Source: a virus
Strand: one strand, 5' to 3'
Length of the DNA: 64,000 nucleotides
Virus record (IMG/VR): IMGVR_UViG_3300047095_000811
Coordinates: 62,001 to 126,000 of that record
The position numbers were made by a program, and so were the translations under genes. Below the pieces are notes generated by a model. It was not told the DNA's origin. It saw nothing but the letters and a program-made list of their open reading frames with translations, and ran no database searches. Of this stretch, positions 1-9,132 are shown one piece after another. The first letter of the stretch is position 1. Every line of letters begins with the position of its first letter.

Positions 1-1
1 T

Positions 2-1756
2 AACCTGTACTACTCCAAGAAGCCGTCGATCTCCGGGTACGGCGTCCTCTTCAAGCAGAACGCAGTCAACGCGCCGGGTAAAATTCTTGAGTACTTGATC
101 AAACAGCGGAAAGTTGTGAAGAAGGAGATGTTTGCTCACGAGAAAGATGCAGACCGATCCGTCTACAACCAGCTTGACGTCGAGCAGAAGGTGATCAAGG
201 TTCTAGCAAACGCATTCTACGGCGCGTTCGGCCAGAGCAGCTTCCACTTCTACAACCCGGTGCTTGGCCCCTCGGTGACGTATTCCGGTCAGAATATCAC
301 ATTGAGTGCGATCCTCGGATTCGAAGCCTTCATGACCGGCAATTTCGAGCTGTTCAGCTTCGACGAGCTAATGATCTACATCGAGAATATCGAGAGCGAG
401 GAGTTGCATGAGATCTCGATCATGGACTCCCCGGTGCAGACCACCACCGTGTTCCAGTGGCTCAAGGAACACTGCAAGTTCGACTTCACCGAGGAACACG
501 AGATGTACCTCGAACAGATCCTCGAACGGATGAACGAGTACCAGCTCGAAAGGCTGTACCTGAAGAACAACCTCGAACAGCTCCTAGCGACCTCGACGAT
601 CACAGAGATCTTCGGACAGTGCTTTGACCAGGACTTCCTCGACTCAGCCCACCCGACCGATCGCAACAAGGAAGCTATCGAGACTCTCGATGAGTACTTC
701 CGCTATTTCTTGTCTTACCCCTACCAGTGGAACGACAAGTTCGAACGCATCGACAACATGCAGCGCAGGTGCGTCATCATTTCCGACACCGACTCGACGT
801 TCCTCAACATCAATCCTGTGGTGGAATGGTACGAAGACAAGATCAACGGAGGTGAGCGCCTCGACAAGATCGGTCGCATGGTGATCTGCAACGTCATGGT
901 CTACTCCATCACCAAGTACATCGAGCAGGTGTTCTGGGAGCTGACGAAGAACATGAACGTTCCGGAAGAGCGCCGGAAGCTGATCAACATGAAGTCAGAG
1001 TTCAACTACTCCCGGATCATCCTGACGAAGAACAAGAAGCAGTACGCTGGCATAATCGTTCTTCAAGAGGGCAACCTGCTGGAGAAGCCGAAGTTCGATA
1101 TCAAGGGCCTCGACATCAAGAAGGTAAAGACCCCGAAGATCGCCCGGAAGTACTTCGGAGACGTTCTGGAGAAGGACATGCTGCTGTGCCCGGAGATCGA
1201 TCCGATGAAGGTGTTCATGCGCTTCATGGACTTCGAGCGTCAAATTCACGACTCCCTGATGAACGGAGAGACGAACTTCGCCAAACCCGGAAAGTTCTCC
1301 AACGCAGCCGGTTACAAGAATCCGGGAACGATCCAAGCTTACCGTGGTGTCAAGCTCTGGAACGTGATGTACCCGAAGAAGACTATCCCTGACTTCTCCA
1401 ACGTGAACCTGCTGAAGCTCCGCAAGATCACCAGAGAGAACTACAAGGAGATCTTCTCCGAGGAATGGCACGAGAAGATCGAAGAGTACTTCGACATGCC
1501 GATCGAGATCAGCGACAAGGAAGCCAAGAAGAAGGCCGAAGCCGCTGGCAAGACGACGTTCGGAGACTACGGCATCGACGTGGTCGCTGTTCCGAAGGGA
1601 GAAGAGTCGATCCCCGAAATCTTCCGGGAGCTGATCGACGTCACAAGCATTACTGACGCCAACATGAAGAACGGCAACATTCTCCTTGAGAGCATCGGCT
1701 TCAAGGTGATCAAGTCGCTCAGTCAGAACACAATCACCAACATAGTGGAGATATAG
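2..1756 (+). CDS. Family B DNA polymerase, C-terminal part (5' end outside window)
   Basis: Replicative DNA polymerase, T4 gp43-like. The reading frame is already open at base 2, so the gene starts upstream of the window; the visible part is 584 residues. Motif B (KVLANAFYGAFG, around bases 194-232) and motif C (ISDTDST, around 776-799, the metal-binding DTD) are clear, and the palm/thumb segment after them fits the family. The exonuclease domain and motif A must lie upstream. Motifs B and C are about 184 residues apart, against roughly 55 in T4, so there is a large insertion between them. The next gene follows after 3 bases. The family call is secure; the insertion's role is unknown. Confidence 0.93.
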   Translation, partial: NLYYSKKPSISGYGVLFKQNAVNAPGKILEYLIKQRKVVKKEMFAHEKDADRSVYNQLDVEQKVIKVLANAFYGAFGQSSFHFYNPVLGPSVTYSGQNITLSAILGFEAFMTGNFELFSFDELMIYIENIESEELHEISIMDSPVQTTTVFQWLKEHCKFDFTEEHEMYLEQILERMNEYQLERLYLKNNLEQLLATSTITEIFGQCFDQDFLDSAHPTDRNKEAIETLDEYFRYFLSYPYQWNDKFERIDNMQRRCVIISDTDSTFLNINPVVEWYEDKINGGERLDKIGRMVICNVMVYSITKYIEQVFWELTKNMNVPEERRKLINMKSEFNYSRIILTKNKKQYAGIIVLQEGNLLEKPKFDIKGLDIKKVKTPKIARKYFGDVLEKDMLLCPEIDPMKVFMRFMDFERQIHDSLMNGETNFAKPGKFSNAAGYKNPGTIQAYRGVKLWNVMYPKKTIPDFSNVNLLKLRKITRENYKEIFSEEWHEKIEEYFDMPIEISDKEAKKKAEAAGKTTFGDYGIDVVAVPKGEESIPEIFRELIDVTSITDANMKNGNILLESIGFKVIKSLSQNTITNIVEI

Positions 1757-1759
1757 CCT

Positions 1760-2146
1760 ATGGCGTATTTTGCAGTACTGGCGGTGACCGACAATAGCCG
1801 GGAGAACAACGTCGTCACTGACGTTGTCTTCAACTCCGTCGGTTCCTACAAGAGTGCGCTGGACTTCCACGCACAGCTCTACGAGAAGATGAACGGGATG
1901 TCCAGTAACCCGTTTTCCAAGAAGCATCTTGACATGATTCGAAGGGGCGGAGTCGACATCCACGCCCTTCTCATCGACCCCGACATCTTCCACATCTGCC
2001 GGGAGCTGAAGGAGAAGGGCCACGATGGCGAAGACCTGCTCCAGCGCAAGGTCTTGGCCAAGTTCGACGTCACGGACTACGTCGCAGCAGTGATCGACGA
2101 GAAGTGGCCCGAGGTTGAAGAAAAACCGGCAAAGAAAAAGAAATGA
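1760..2146 (+). CDS. Hypothetical protein, lysine-rich tail
   Basis: Encodes 128 residues that I do not recognise. The start sits 3 bases after the polymerase stop, with GGAG nine bases upstream inside the polymerase gene, so the two are probably co-transcribed and translationally linked. The body looks globular (mixed helix and strand) and ends in a short Lys-rich tail after a Glu-Glu-Lys-Pro stretch. No signal peptide or membrane segment. Its position suggests a replication accessory role, but nothing in the protein shows it. The stop overlaps the next start as ATGA. Confidence 0.75.
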   Translation: MAYFAVLAVTDNSRENNVVTDVVFNSVGSYKSALDFHAQLYEKMNGMSSNPFSKKHLDMIRRGGVDIHALLIDPDIFHICRELKEKGHDGEDLLQRKVLAKFDVTDYVAAVIDEKWPEVEEKPAKKKK

Positions 2147-2505
2147 TAGCGATTCGCGGGGCCGACGACGTTGATATGATCGCAGATGTCGATGTAGAGC
2201 ATCACGCCATCATCAAGGACCACTTCGAGGCTTCGTTTCTGCGAGGCCGTGGACACTGGAACCCCGATATAGAGGGTCACGCCGCTTACTTCGAGGAAGC
2301 GGATGCCCTTCGGATGTATCCAGTCCACAGCGACGAGTACGAGTGGCTAGACCCTACCATCTGGGAGAACGTCGAGCTGCTTTATGGAGAGGTCTACGCC
2401 GTGTACGTGGTGTTGAACAACTCCAACTGCTCTGTCGCGTACGTTCCCAAAAGATCTTGGGTTCCATCGGTGATCGGCGACATGCTGGTCGCCTTCACGA
2501 ACTGA
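2143..2505 (+). CDS. Hypothetical acidic protein
   Basis: A 120-residue protein with no recognised domain. Its ATG overlaps the previous stop by four bases (ATGA), and an intrinsic terminator follows directly, so it is the last gene of the polymerase transcription unit. It is acidic, with many Asp, Glu, Trp and Tyr residues, and soluble (no membrane segment). Function unknown. Confidence 0.75.
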   Translation: MIAIRGADDVDMIADVDVEHHAIIKDHFEASFLRGRGHWNPDIEGHAAYFEEADALRMYPVHSDEYEWLDPTIWENVELLYGEVYAVYVVLNNSNCSVAYVPKRSWVPSVIGDMLVAFTN

Positions 2506-2508
2506 CAT

Positions 2509-2537
2509 AGGGCGGTCCAACCGCCCTTTTTTTTTTT
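2509..2537 (+). terminator. Intrinsic terminator after the DNA polymerase unit
   Basis: Perfect 8-bp stem (AGGGCGGT / ACCGCCCT) with a 3-base loop, followed by about ten T. It ends the polymerase-led transcription unit. Confidence 0.93.
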
Positions 2538-2540
2538 ATC

Positions 2541-2951
2541 ATGCTCAAGCTCACCACACCAGTCGAAGAACTGCGAGGCGTAAGCGAGGCGACGCATAGT
2601 CTGATCTCGACCTACGTGAGAGACCTACTGAGCGAGGATCACAGCGTCCTGCTCGAAGAGATTGGCGGGACCGAATTCTGTCCGTTGTTTCCGGAGAGTG
2701 CGGATGAAATCCTCAGCCTCACCGACCCGGAAGACAACGACAACATTGTCAACCGGGCCTTCAATATTATCAGCGACCCACTGAACACAGTATTCTTTGT
2801 GTTCACGGAACCGGATCGCAACAAAGTAATCAATGTCTACATCTTGAAGGCGAAGCACTGCCCGCAGGTCTTCTTGCGCTTCATCGACTACATCCACGAC
2901 GACGTGGACGACGAGGAAGACAACTACGTTCCTCCCTACGAGGTATCGTGA
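2541..2951 (+). CDS. Hypothetical acidic protein
   Basis: 136 residues, strongly acidic with a Asp/Glu-rich C terminus. I do not recognise the family. The ATG lies only a few bases after the T-run of the preceding terminator and no Shine-Dalgarno sequence is visible, which is odd: translation would need read-through transcription or a promoter inside the preceding gene. Codon use matches the neighbours, so the frame is probably real. The true start could be a little further in. Confidence 0.65.
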   Translation: MLKLTTPVEELRGVSEATHSLISTYVRDLLSEDHSVLLEEIGGTEFCPLFPESADEILSLTDPEDNDNIVNRAFNIISDPLNTVFFVFTEPDRNKVINVYILKAKHCPQVFLRFIDYIHDDVDDEEDNYVPPYEVS

Positions 2952-2975
2952 CTACCCCATACAGGCCGAATTGAA

Positions 2976-3006
2976 TTGCAGTATGAGCGAAATGCTCATA
3001 CTGCAA
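2976..3006. repeat. Perfect 13-bp inverted repeat with 5-base loop
   Basis: The arms TTGCAGTATGAGC and GCTCATACTGCAA flank the loop GAAAT. No T-run follows, so it is not a standard intrinsic terminator. It lies in the leader of the gene starting at 3037 and could be an RNA processing hairpin, an operator or a translation control element. Confidence 0.85.
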
Positions 3007-3036
3007 CAAGGCTTTAGTCATATCATTGGAGCTGTC

Positions 3037-3546
3037 ATGATTAACGTCTCCGAACTAAAACAGAAGTTCGACCTTCTGCCGGTAGACAAGAACAACTGGG
3101 ATCTCTACCAGAGCCTTCTTGACTTGGACATGTCCGTCTTCAAACCACTGATGGAAGAAATCCTTGAGGGTCGAATGGACATCGAGGACACCCGACCGAT
3201 CTTCTCCAAGTACATGCCGAAGGTGGTAAGCGCGGTCAGAAACGAGGTCGAGAATAAGCGTCGGTTGATCAACACCGAGGAAGAATTCCGGAAGAACCTC
3301 GTCCGGCGAGCTCTCACTCCGGACGAAGCGATCAAGGAAGTCCGAGTCACGAACCCGGCATACGAGGACATCAAAGGGGTGATGATCGACAAGTACGAAG
3401 AGGCCACCGGCGACAAGCTGACCGAGAGCCAGCGCAGAGCGATGCTCATTGCAATGGAGCAGACTCAGTACTTCGATATCGATCTGTATGGGAACAAAGA
3501 GAAGCAAGTCCGTCTCTCGGACATGCTTTCCGGTAGCCCTAGCTAA
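3037..3546 (+). CDS. Hypothetical protein upstream of the virion genes
   Basis: 169 residues from the ATG at 3037, chosen because GGAG lies just upstream; a longer frame from 2971 would have to be read through the 13-bp hairpin. Mostly helical and highly charged, no membrane segment. It leads a run of four closely spaced genes ending in the portal, so it may be a head or neck component or an assembly factor. That role rests on context only. Confidence 0.72.
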   Translation: MINVSELKQKFDLLPVDKNNWDLYQSLLDLDMSVFKPLMEEILEGRMDIEDTRPIFSKYMPKVVSAVRNEVENKRRLINTEEEFRKNLVRRALTPDEAIKEVRVTNPAYEDIKGVMIDKYEEATGDKLTESQRRAMLIAMEQTQYFDIDLYGNKEKQVRLSDMLSGSPS

Positions 3547-3557
3547 AGGAAAACAAA

Positions 3558-4589
3558 ATGGCAGAATTGCTACTCACGCAGAACGAGCTGGACGCGTACC
3601 TCTCATCGGTCGATCTCTCCGACCCGGCGATCAACAGCGTCTTCAACTCGATTCAGTTGCTCACTACGAACAACTACAACGACATTCTCTACTACCTCGT
3701 CAATGGGCGGCTGACCATCCAGCAGCTGATTCAGACTCCGATCAACAACGCCACTGCTCGGAACCTCATTGCAGCCGCCGAGCAGGGCGGGAGTACAATC
3801 CTTGCGAGGAAAAAGTTCTACCAGAATTTCCTGTCTAAGCTGCCCAGCTTCATAGCCTTCGGGAACGACATGAAGAGCGTGCTGAGCACGTACATGTACT
3901 TTCTCGCATACCCGAGTTCGAATTTCGTCAAGACCGTCGAGATCGACTCCACCGGGCTCAGCACGACGAAATTCAACGGGATTGCTCCTATCAAGGAGAA
4001 GCACAATCAGATCCTTGCGTACTGTAAGGCACAGCCACAGTGGTCTGCGCTCACGGCGTACTGCAGCCGCTACAACTTGAACTCTCTGCTCGCAATCTTC
4101 GACAAAGAACTCAACACGTACGAGATGATCTCCACTGCGGATCGCAAGTATCTGTCGCTGAGAGCGTCTGCCAAGGACAGCATCTGCGGATACGCAATCC
4201 GTGGACTGTACGGATTTTCTTACCGGGTCTACTACGCCGAGTATCTGGACTACATCGTCAGCCAGATGGCAGCGAAGTACGATCAGGACGCCGCAAAGAA
4301 CGGCGCGGTCGGTCTGAGGTACGCCCAGACGCTCAATAATTGGGACGTACTCCCTCGGAGCTCAACCGCGTCGGAGCTCATCAAGAACCTCGGTCAGCTC
4401 TACATGGTGTTCTACAAGTTCCCGTCGATCTACGGTTCTTCGTACTTCACTCAAGCCGAAATAAACAGCGCACGAGCAATGCTCTCCATCTACATCGGAG
4501 ACGACGCGCTCAATCCGGGTTTCTTCGGGTACGTGAGGGCTTTCTTGGAGCTCTTCAACTCCCAGCTCGAAGCGCAGCTAGTTCCGTGA
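3558..4589 (+). CDS. Putative virion-associated protein
   Basis: 343 residues, not assigned to a family. Start supported by AAAGGAAAA before the ATG. It is rich in Tyr, Asn, Ser and Leu, mostly helical and without a signal peptide. Residues about 40-75 locally resemble the next gene (pattern NxRLxxxxLxxxPI against NxRINxxxLxxxPM followed by a helix), so the two may be diverged paralogues. It lies two genes before the portal, which suggests a structural role. Confidence 0.72.
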   Translation: MAELLLTQNELDAYLSSVDLSDPAINSVFNSIQLLTTNNYNDILYYLVNGRLTIQQLIQTPINNATARNLIAAAEQGGSTILARKKFYQNFLSKLPSFIAFGNDMKSVLSTYMYFLAYPSSNFVKTVEIDSTGLSTTKFNGIAPIKEKHNQILAYCKAQPQWSALTAYCSRYNLNSLLAIFDKELNTYEMISTADRKYLSLRASAKDSICGYAIRGLYGFSYRVYYAEYLDYIVSQMAAKYDQDAAKNGAVGLRYAQTLNNWDVLPRSSTASELIKNLGQLYMVFYKFPSIYGSSYFTQAEINSARAMLSIYIGDDALNPGFFGYVRAFLELFNSQLEAQLVP

Positions 4590-4596
4590 GGAGATT

Positions 4597-5646
4597 ATGC
4601 CGAAACTTTCAATGTATGACCTTCGAAAATTCACTTCGAAGGTGGATCAGACAAATTTCCTGATCTTTGCAAAACTGCTGAACCTGACAGACCAAGACCT
4701 GTTCAACCTCGTCATAGAACTGCTGAATGACAACCGGATCAATCTGTTCATGCTCAGCGGTCTCCCCATGATCAGCGACCACACGGTCAAGAACTTCGTA
4801 GAAAGCTACCTCATCCACGTCGATCCTCAAGTCTTGCACACCTCGAATGTGTCGGACTTCAGCGTGTCGGACTACATGGAGGGGCTGAAGGACGGGGCGA
4901 ACGTCACCACCCTGATCGATCTGCTGAGAGCGTACAACGCTCAAGAGAACCTGAACTACGGTAAGCCCGGAAGGAAACTGATCGGAGACATCAAGCTCAC
5001 GCTCGACCGCTCAAGCTACTTCGGGTACAACAGTCTGCAGGACATCAAGACCGTCTTCGACCAGCACGTCAACTCCGACATCTGCAACGAGTTCCAGACG
5101 ATCGACATCCAGTACGTGTTCCCAACACCGCAGTCCCTCCCGACCCCGAATTCGGACCGGGCGACAGCAGTGCGGACGTGGTACTCCGACGTCTTTTCTC
5201 CGTTTCTGGGAGTCTTGAACAACCAGAGCCTACACGGCCTCCTGTACAGCGTCGACGAGACGATGGCAAAGTCGCAGGAGTACGTGGTCGAGTTCCACGA
5301 GATCTACAACTTCAAGCTCTACGGCGACAACATCCCGAAGCTGCACAACCAGACTGCGTTTGAGCTGGCTGCTCTCGGACGACCCTACAACGATGCCGAG
5401 ATCGCCGCCATCGAGGAGTCGATCTACAGCACATCGATCGTGCCGACGAGCCTGAGTGAGAGTATCTCCCTGAAGCTCTACAAGGCCCACATCGTTGCAC
5501 TCCACAAGGGTTACGCCGGAGATGCAGCCTACGCTAGTAAGATTATCGACGACCTCGAAGTGATCATCGAGATGATCGAACACTTCAAGAAAGTAGTCAA
5601 TATGATCTTGAACCAAACTCACGAGAATTTTAAAGTAGTGACATGA
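4597..5646 (+). CDS. Putative virion-associated protein, possible paralogue of the previous gene
   Basis: 349 residues, no recognised domain. GAGGAG lies before the ATG and only 7 bases separate it from the previous gene. It has a helical N-terminal region resembling the upstream protein, a middle part rich in Asp, Asn and Tyr, and an amphipathic helical C terminus. The portal gene starts 10 bases after its stop. A head, neck or tail-completion role is plausible but inferred from position. Confidence 0.72.
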   Translation: MPKLSMYDLRKFTSKVDQTNFLIFAKLLNLTDQDLFNLVIELLNDNRINLFMLSGLPMISDHTVKNFVESYLIHVDPQVLHTSNVSDFSVSDYMEGLKDGANVTTLIDLLRAYNAQENLNYGKPGRKLIGDIKLTLDRSSYFGYNSLQDIKTVFDQHVNSDICNEFQTIDIQYVFPTPQSLPTPNSDRATAVRTWYSDVFSPFLGVLNNQSLHGLLYSVDETMAKSQEYVVEFHEIYNFKLYGDNIPKLHNQTAFELAALGRPYNDAEIAAIEESIYSTSIVPTSLSESISLKLYKAHIVALHKGYAGDAAYASKIIDDLEVIIEMIEHFKKVVNMILNQTHENFKVVT

Positions 5647-5656
5647 AGGATTCTAC

Positions 5657-8095
5657 ATGGCAAAGAAAGATGAAACAAGGCTCCCGCTGAAGGTGAGCCA
5701 GTCCGCCCTCAAGGCTCTTGACCGCATGAAGAAGAGCACCGATACGATCGTGTCCGTGCAATCCGGAGTGACTAAAGAGCTGATGAAGGCGGGTAGCGCA
5801 CTGGACGAGCTCAACCAGAGCATCAACCGGAGCGTCCTCAAGACTTACAACAACTTCGTCGGTCTAGGTCAAGATTTCAATGCGCAGGAAGTCAATCAGA
5901 TCCTCGCGCTGACCCAGAAGAACGCGACTCAGAAGAAGACCGACATGAAGAAGGTCGTCGCCGACTTCAAGAAATCGGTCCAGAGCAACGAGCAGACTCA
6001 AGAGCTGCTCAAGTCTCGCAAGGAGTACAAGGCGAGCCTCTACAGTTCGTACGACCTGATCGTCAGCATCATCCCGAAGATGAGACTGGCGCTGAACACG
6101 ATCACGAACAGCATCATTTCTCCGGATGACTTCTCGAAGCGTTCGATGTCGATCTACTTCGACGACAAGAATCTCGCTCCGCAAGATGCCGAAGAAATTC
6201 GTCGCCGCATGCAGCGCCTGATGGAGAAGTACGGCATCGAGAAGGACCTCAAGGAGGACGTCGTCGATACGCTGGTGAAGGGAGAGAAGTTCTGGGCGAT
6301 TCTGTCCATGAACGAGGAAATCAAATCTCTCCTCAAGGAAAGCGCGACCGAGAAGAACGGAGGGTATCACACCCTTGAAGGGACTTGCTCCTCGATGCTG
6401 AACGAGCACGTCGCCACGGTAGAAGAGACCTGTCTCCTCGACGAGGGCGTCTACCTCTTCTCGGAAGACAAGAGCAAGGCCGACCGCAGTAAGTTCGCCA
6501 GAGATCTCGACGATTTCATCGCCGATAACCTCGTCATCGGGTCTTCCACTCAGTTCCTCGCCGAGCACCAGTCTCTGACGGAAGAGCTTGAGAACTCCGC
6601 AGTCCTCAAGAGCACCCACGAGATGAGAGCTTCCGACCAGACGAAGCGCGAAGGAGACGTGCCGGACACCGCGATCGACGGCCTCCGTTTGGCCTCAGAC
6701 AACGCCATCCTGAAGAAGCTGAAGGCAGACCACGTCGTCAAGCTCGAATACGATGACCGAGTTTATGGTTATGTCTACGTCGATGCCATTGCCATCGACG
6801 AGAAGGATAAGACCGGAAAAGTCAAGAACTCGCCAGCAGAACAAGCCGGGAGCGATCAGAATCTGGTCACTGCCGGGGTGCAGGGCGTACTGTACTCGTC
6901 CTCCGACATCGACAAGGGCGTCACCGGCGAGAAGCGGGCGGTCATCAACGATCCGAAGCTGAAGTACATCGCAGACGTGTTCGTCAACCGTCTGTCGAAG
7001 AAGGAGAACATCCGCCTGCTCAAGAAGTCTGAGCAGCTGAAGCATGCGATCTACCACTCCTTGATCACCAAGCGGATCACGAAGGACGAGAAGATCCGCG
7101 TCGTGTTCTTCACTCCGGACGAGGTTGTCCACATCGACCGCAAGGAATCGATCTTCGACAACGTACTCTTCTTCGCCAAGTTGTACATCGCTACCCTGAT
7201 CACGATCCTGATGCAGAACATCGTTCGTGGCGCGGACAAGCGGGCGTACTACATCGATATCGGTCTGGAGAACGATGCAGCTAACGCCATCAACGGCGTC
7301 ATCCGAGACATCAAGTCCAAGGACCTGACGAACGTTCACAACATGGACATGACGTCCATGCTGAACATCCTCGGCGACTTCAACGACTACTACATCCCCT
7401 CCATCGACGGCGAGAAGCCGATCGAGATCAGCACCGTGGACGGGCTGCAGAATATCTCCCTCGACAACGAGTTCCTGAACTGGTTGTCCAACAACATCTT
7501 CTCTGGGATCGGCCTGCCTGCCGCGTACCTGACCGAAGTCGACAACGTGGACTTCGCCAAGGCGCTCTCCATGCAGAACGCTCGCTTCATCCGCGACATC
7601 GTCTCCGAACAGAACACGTTCGGTTACGGTTACTCGGAGCTCCTGAAGAAACTGTACATGAAGGAGTTCGCAGCAGAGCTCTCCAGCAAGGGCAATGATG
7701 ATGACTCCAACGGCAAAGAGAAGACCACGACTCGTCTCTTCGACGTAGACTCGATCGAGGCGAGGTTCCCCTCCCCGGTGAGCCTGAACATGACCAACCT
7801 CAACGACCAGATCGGCAACCTCACGACGCTGATCGATGCGCTGTCGGAGGTCATTGACGTCAAGTCCGAAGACAAGGACGCTGCGACACCCATCTTCAAG
7901 CGCGAGATGTTCCGCAAGTATCTGCCCAACGTCAACTGGGAGGATGTGGACGGAATCGTCGCGAAGGTGAAGAAGGAGATCCTCACGTCCAAGATCAAGG
8001 CAAAACAGCCCGAAGGCGACGGTTCGGAAGAACCCGACGCTCCTGACGCCACCAGTGCGCCTAGTACCGACGTCAGCATGGACGACATGGAGTAA
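5657..8095 (+). CDS. Portal protein (T4 gp20-like)
   Basis: Forms the dodecameric ring at the packaging vertex through which terminase pumps DNA. The 812-residue protein has a long helical N-terminal region, a central alpha/beta core around residues 350-500, and a region around 615-680 of the type SGIGLPAAYLTEVDN...ALSMQNARFIRDI, matching the segment of large myovirus portals that precedes the stem and crown. The C terminus is an acidic Pro/Glu/Asp tail. It is longer than T4 gp20 (524 residues), as is usual in jumbo phages. Tube, sheath and large terminase lie nearby on the other strand. AAGGA precedes the ATG. Identification is by overall pattern and context. Confidence 0.78.
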   Translation: MAKKDETRLPLKVSQSALKALDRMKKSTDTIVSVQSGVTKELMKAGSALDELNQSINRSVLKTYNNFVGLGQDFNAQEVNQILALTQKNATQKKTDMKKVVADFKKSVQSNEQTQELLKSRKEYKASLYSSYDLIVSIIPKMRLALNTITNSIISPDDFSKRSMSIYFDDKNLAPQDAEEIRRRMQRLMEKYGIEKDLKEDVVDTLVKGEKFWAILSMNEEIKSLLKESATEKNGGYHTLEGTCSSMLNEHVATVEETCLLDEGVYLFSEDKSKADRSKFARDLDDFIADNLVIGSSTQFLAEHQSLTEELENSAVLKSTHEMRASDQTKREGDVPDTAIDGLRLASDNAILKKLKADHVVKLEYDDRVYGYVYVDAIAIDEKDKTGKVKNSPAEQAGSDQNLVTAGVQGVLYSSSDIDKGVTGEKRAVINDPKLKYIADVFVNRLSKKENIRLLKKSEQLKHAIYHSLITKRITKDEKIRVVFFTPDEVVHIDRKESIFDNVLFFAKLYIATLITILMQNIVRGADKRAYYIDIGLENDAANAINGVIRDIKSKDLTNVHNMDMTSMLNILGDFNDYYIPSIDGEKPIEISTVDGLQNISLDNEFLNWLSNNIFSGIGLPAAYLTEVDNVDFAKALSMQNARFIRDIVSEQNTFGYGYSELLKKLYMKEFAAELSSKGNDDDSNGKEKTTTRLFDVDSIEARFPSPVSLNMTNLNDQIGNLTTLIDALSEVIDVKSEDKDAATPIFKREMFRKYLPNVNWEDVDGIVAKVKKEILTSKIKAKQPEGDGSEEPDAPDATSAPSTDVSMDDME

Positions 8096-8103
8096 AAGTG
8101 AAG

Positions 8104-8130
8104 CCCCCTTACGGATTGACCGTAAGGGGG
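8104..8130 (+). terminator. Strong hairpin after the portal gene
   Basis: Perfect 11-bp stem (CCCCCTTACGG / CCGTAAGGGGG) with the loop ATTGA, nine bases after the portal stop, followed by ATTTT. The T-run is short, but position and stem strength support termination. Confidence 0.8.
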
Positions 8131-8131
8131 A

Positions 8132-8264
8132 TTTTCACAGAGATTCTTGGCAGGATTGGCAGATCGGAAGTGACGGAAAGGTAGTCGTCTATGAATTTGG
8201 CCGACAACGCCAATTTCTGCTTCGTATCTCTATCAGGATGTTCGAATATCCCAACCGACCGTAG
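8132..8264 (+). other. Coding-like interval without a start codon
   Basis: One + frame runs open to a stop at 8264 and reads like a soluble protein end (segments QDWQIGSDGKVVVYEFG and RQFLLRISIRMFEYPN). No usable start or Shine-Dalgarno sequence is visible, and upstream the frame passes through the portal terminator. It may be a gene remnant, a gene with an unusual start, or chance. Confidence 0.3.
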
Positions 8265-8266
8265 TG

Positions 8267-8312
8267 ACAAAAAAGAACCTCAATGGCCCCGAAGGACCAT
8301 TGAGGGTTCTTT
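8267..8312 (-). terminator. Intrinsic terminator after the tail tube gene
   Basis: A long hairpin with arms around AAGAACCTCAATGG / CCATTGAGGGTTCTT, followed on the minus strand by a run of six T. It ends the tube/sheath unit. Confidence 0.9.
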
Positions 8313-8323
8313 CCGCGCCTCGA

Positions 8324-9106
8324 TTAGGCCGAAGGAACGCTGGAAGCGTATTCGGACAGGTTGAGGAAGTCGTTCTCGTTGTAGAACTTGTACACCTTGG
8401 AGGTGCTCATCTGGGCGGCTGCGAATGCTTCCACAGCTTGACCGAAGTTCATGTAACCCTTGAACTCCTGCTCGTTCTCAGCGAATTCGTGCGAGCCGGA
8501 TTCGTAGTTGAAGTGTTGCAGGAAGATCTTGGTCGGCATGACGTGGGTGAACAGACAAGCGAACTCGATGTTCGACTTGTCAGCGCCGACGCCGAAGTTG
8601 TCGGCGTCAGGACGGGTCACCACGTAGAGCAGGATGCCGGTGTGGTTGTTGGAGTGGTAAGGCACGTTGTGCTTCTTCGGGTACGTCGCGATGCCGGTCT
8701 TCGGATCGCGGATACCAGAGGTCCACTCGTTGTAGTACTTGGTGATCGGAGCGCCAGACTGCTCTTGGTACTTCAGGGTGAAGCCCTCGGCCTTCTGCAT
8801 GGTGCCCTTCGCGAACGACAGTTCGTTGTTCGTGAAGCCAGCGGTGATCGCGCCGGTATCCAGTTGGATGTCGGACAGACCGCTGAAAGCCTTGAAGTTG
8901 CGCTCGGTCAGCTGCTTGAATTCGGCACCGTTGTCGGCACCGATCCAGTCAGGGACTTTGATCCACTTGATGAAAGCGTAACCGGAAACGTACGGGTCCT
9001 TCATGTTGGCCCCGTGATGAACGTGACCGTTGAAGAACGACTCCTGAGACGGAGTCACGGTGTGGTTCGTCAGGTTCGGTTCGCGGATGAGGTTGGTGTT
9101 TGCCAT
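8324..9106 (-). CDS. Tail tube protein
   Basis: Forms the hexameric inner tube inside the contractile sheath. The 260-residue protein has the pattern of T4 gp19-like tubes of large phages: an N-terminal segment with GYAFIKWIKVPDWI, then LTERNFKAFSGLSDIQL, then alternating beta strands. It lies 26 bases downstream of the sheath gene on the same strand, the usual sheath-tube order, and is followed by a terminator. AAGGAATAAGCT before the ATG gives the ribosome site. The call rests on size, pattern and neighbour. Confidence 0.85.
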   Translation of the reverse strand: MANTNLIREPNLTNHTVTPSQESFFNGHVHHGANMKDPYVSGYAFIKWIKVPDWIGADNGAEFKQLTERNFKAFSGLSDIQLDTGAITAGFTNNELSFAKGTMQKAEGFTLKYQEQSGAPITKYYNEWTSGIRDPKTGIATYPKKHNVPYHSNNHTGILLYVVTRPDADNFGVGADKSNIEFACLFTHVMPTKIFLQHFNYESGSHEFAENEQEFKGYMNFGQAVEAFAAAQMSTSKVYKFYNENDFLNLSEYASSVPSA

Positions 9107-9132
9107 AGCTTATTCCTTATCTCTCGACCAGA

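Noticed and set aside
995-2023. Long reverse-strand reading frame opposite the DNA polymerase
   Set aside because: It is antisense to the polymerase motifs and rich in Val, Leu, Asp and His, the usual look of a codon-bias shadow.
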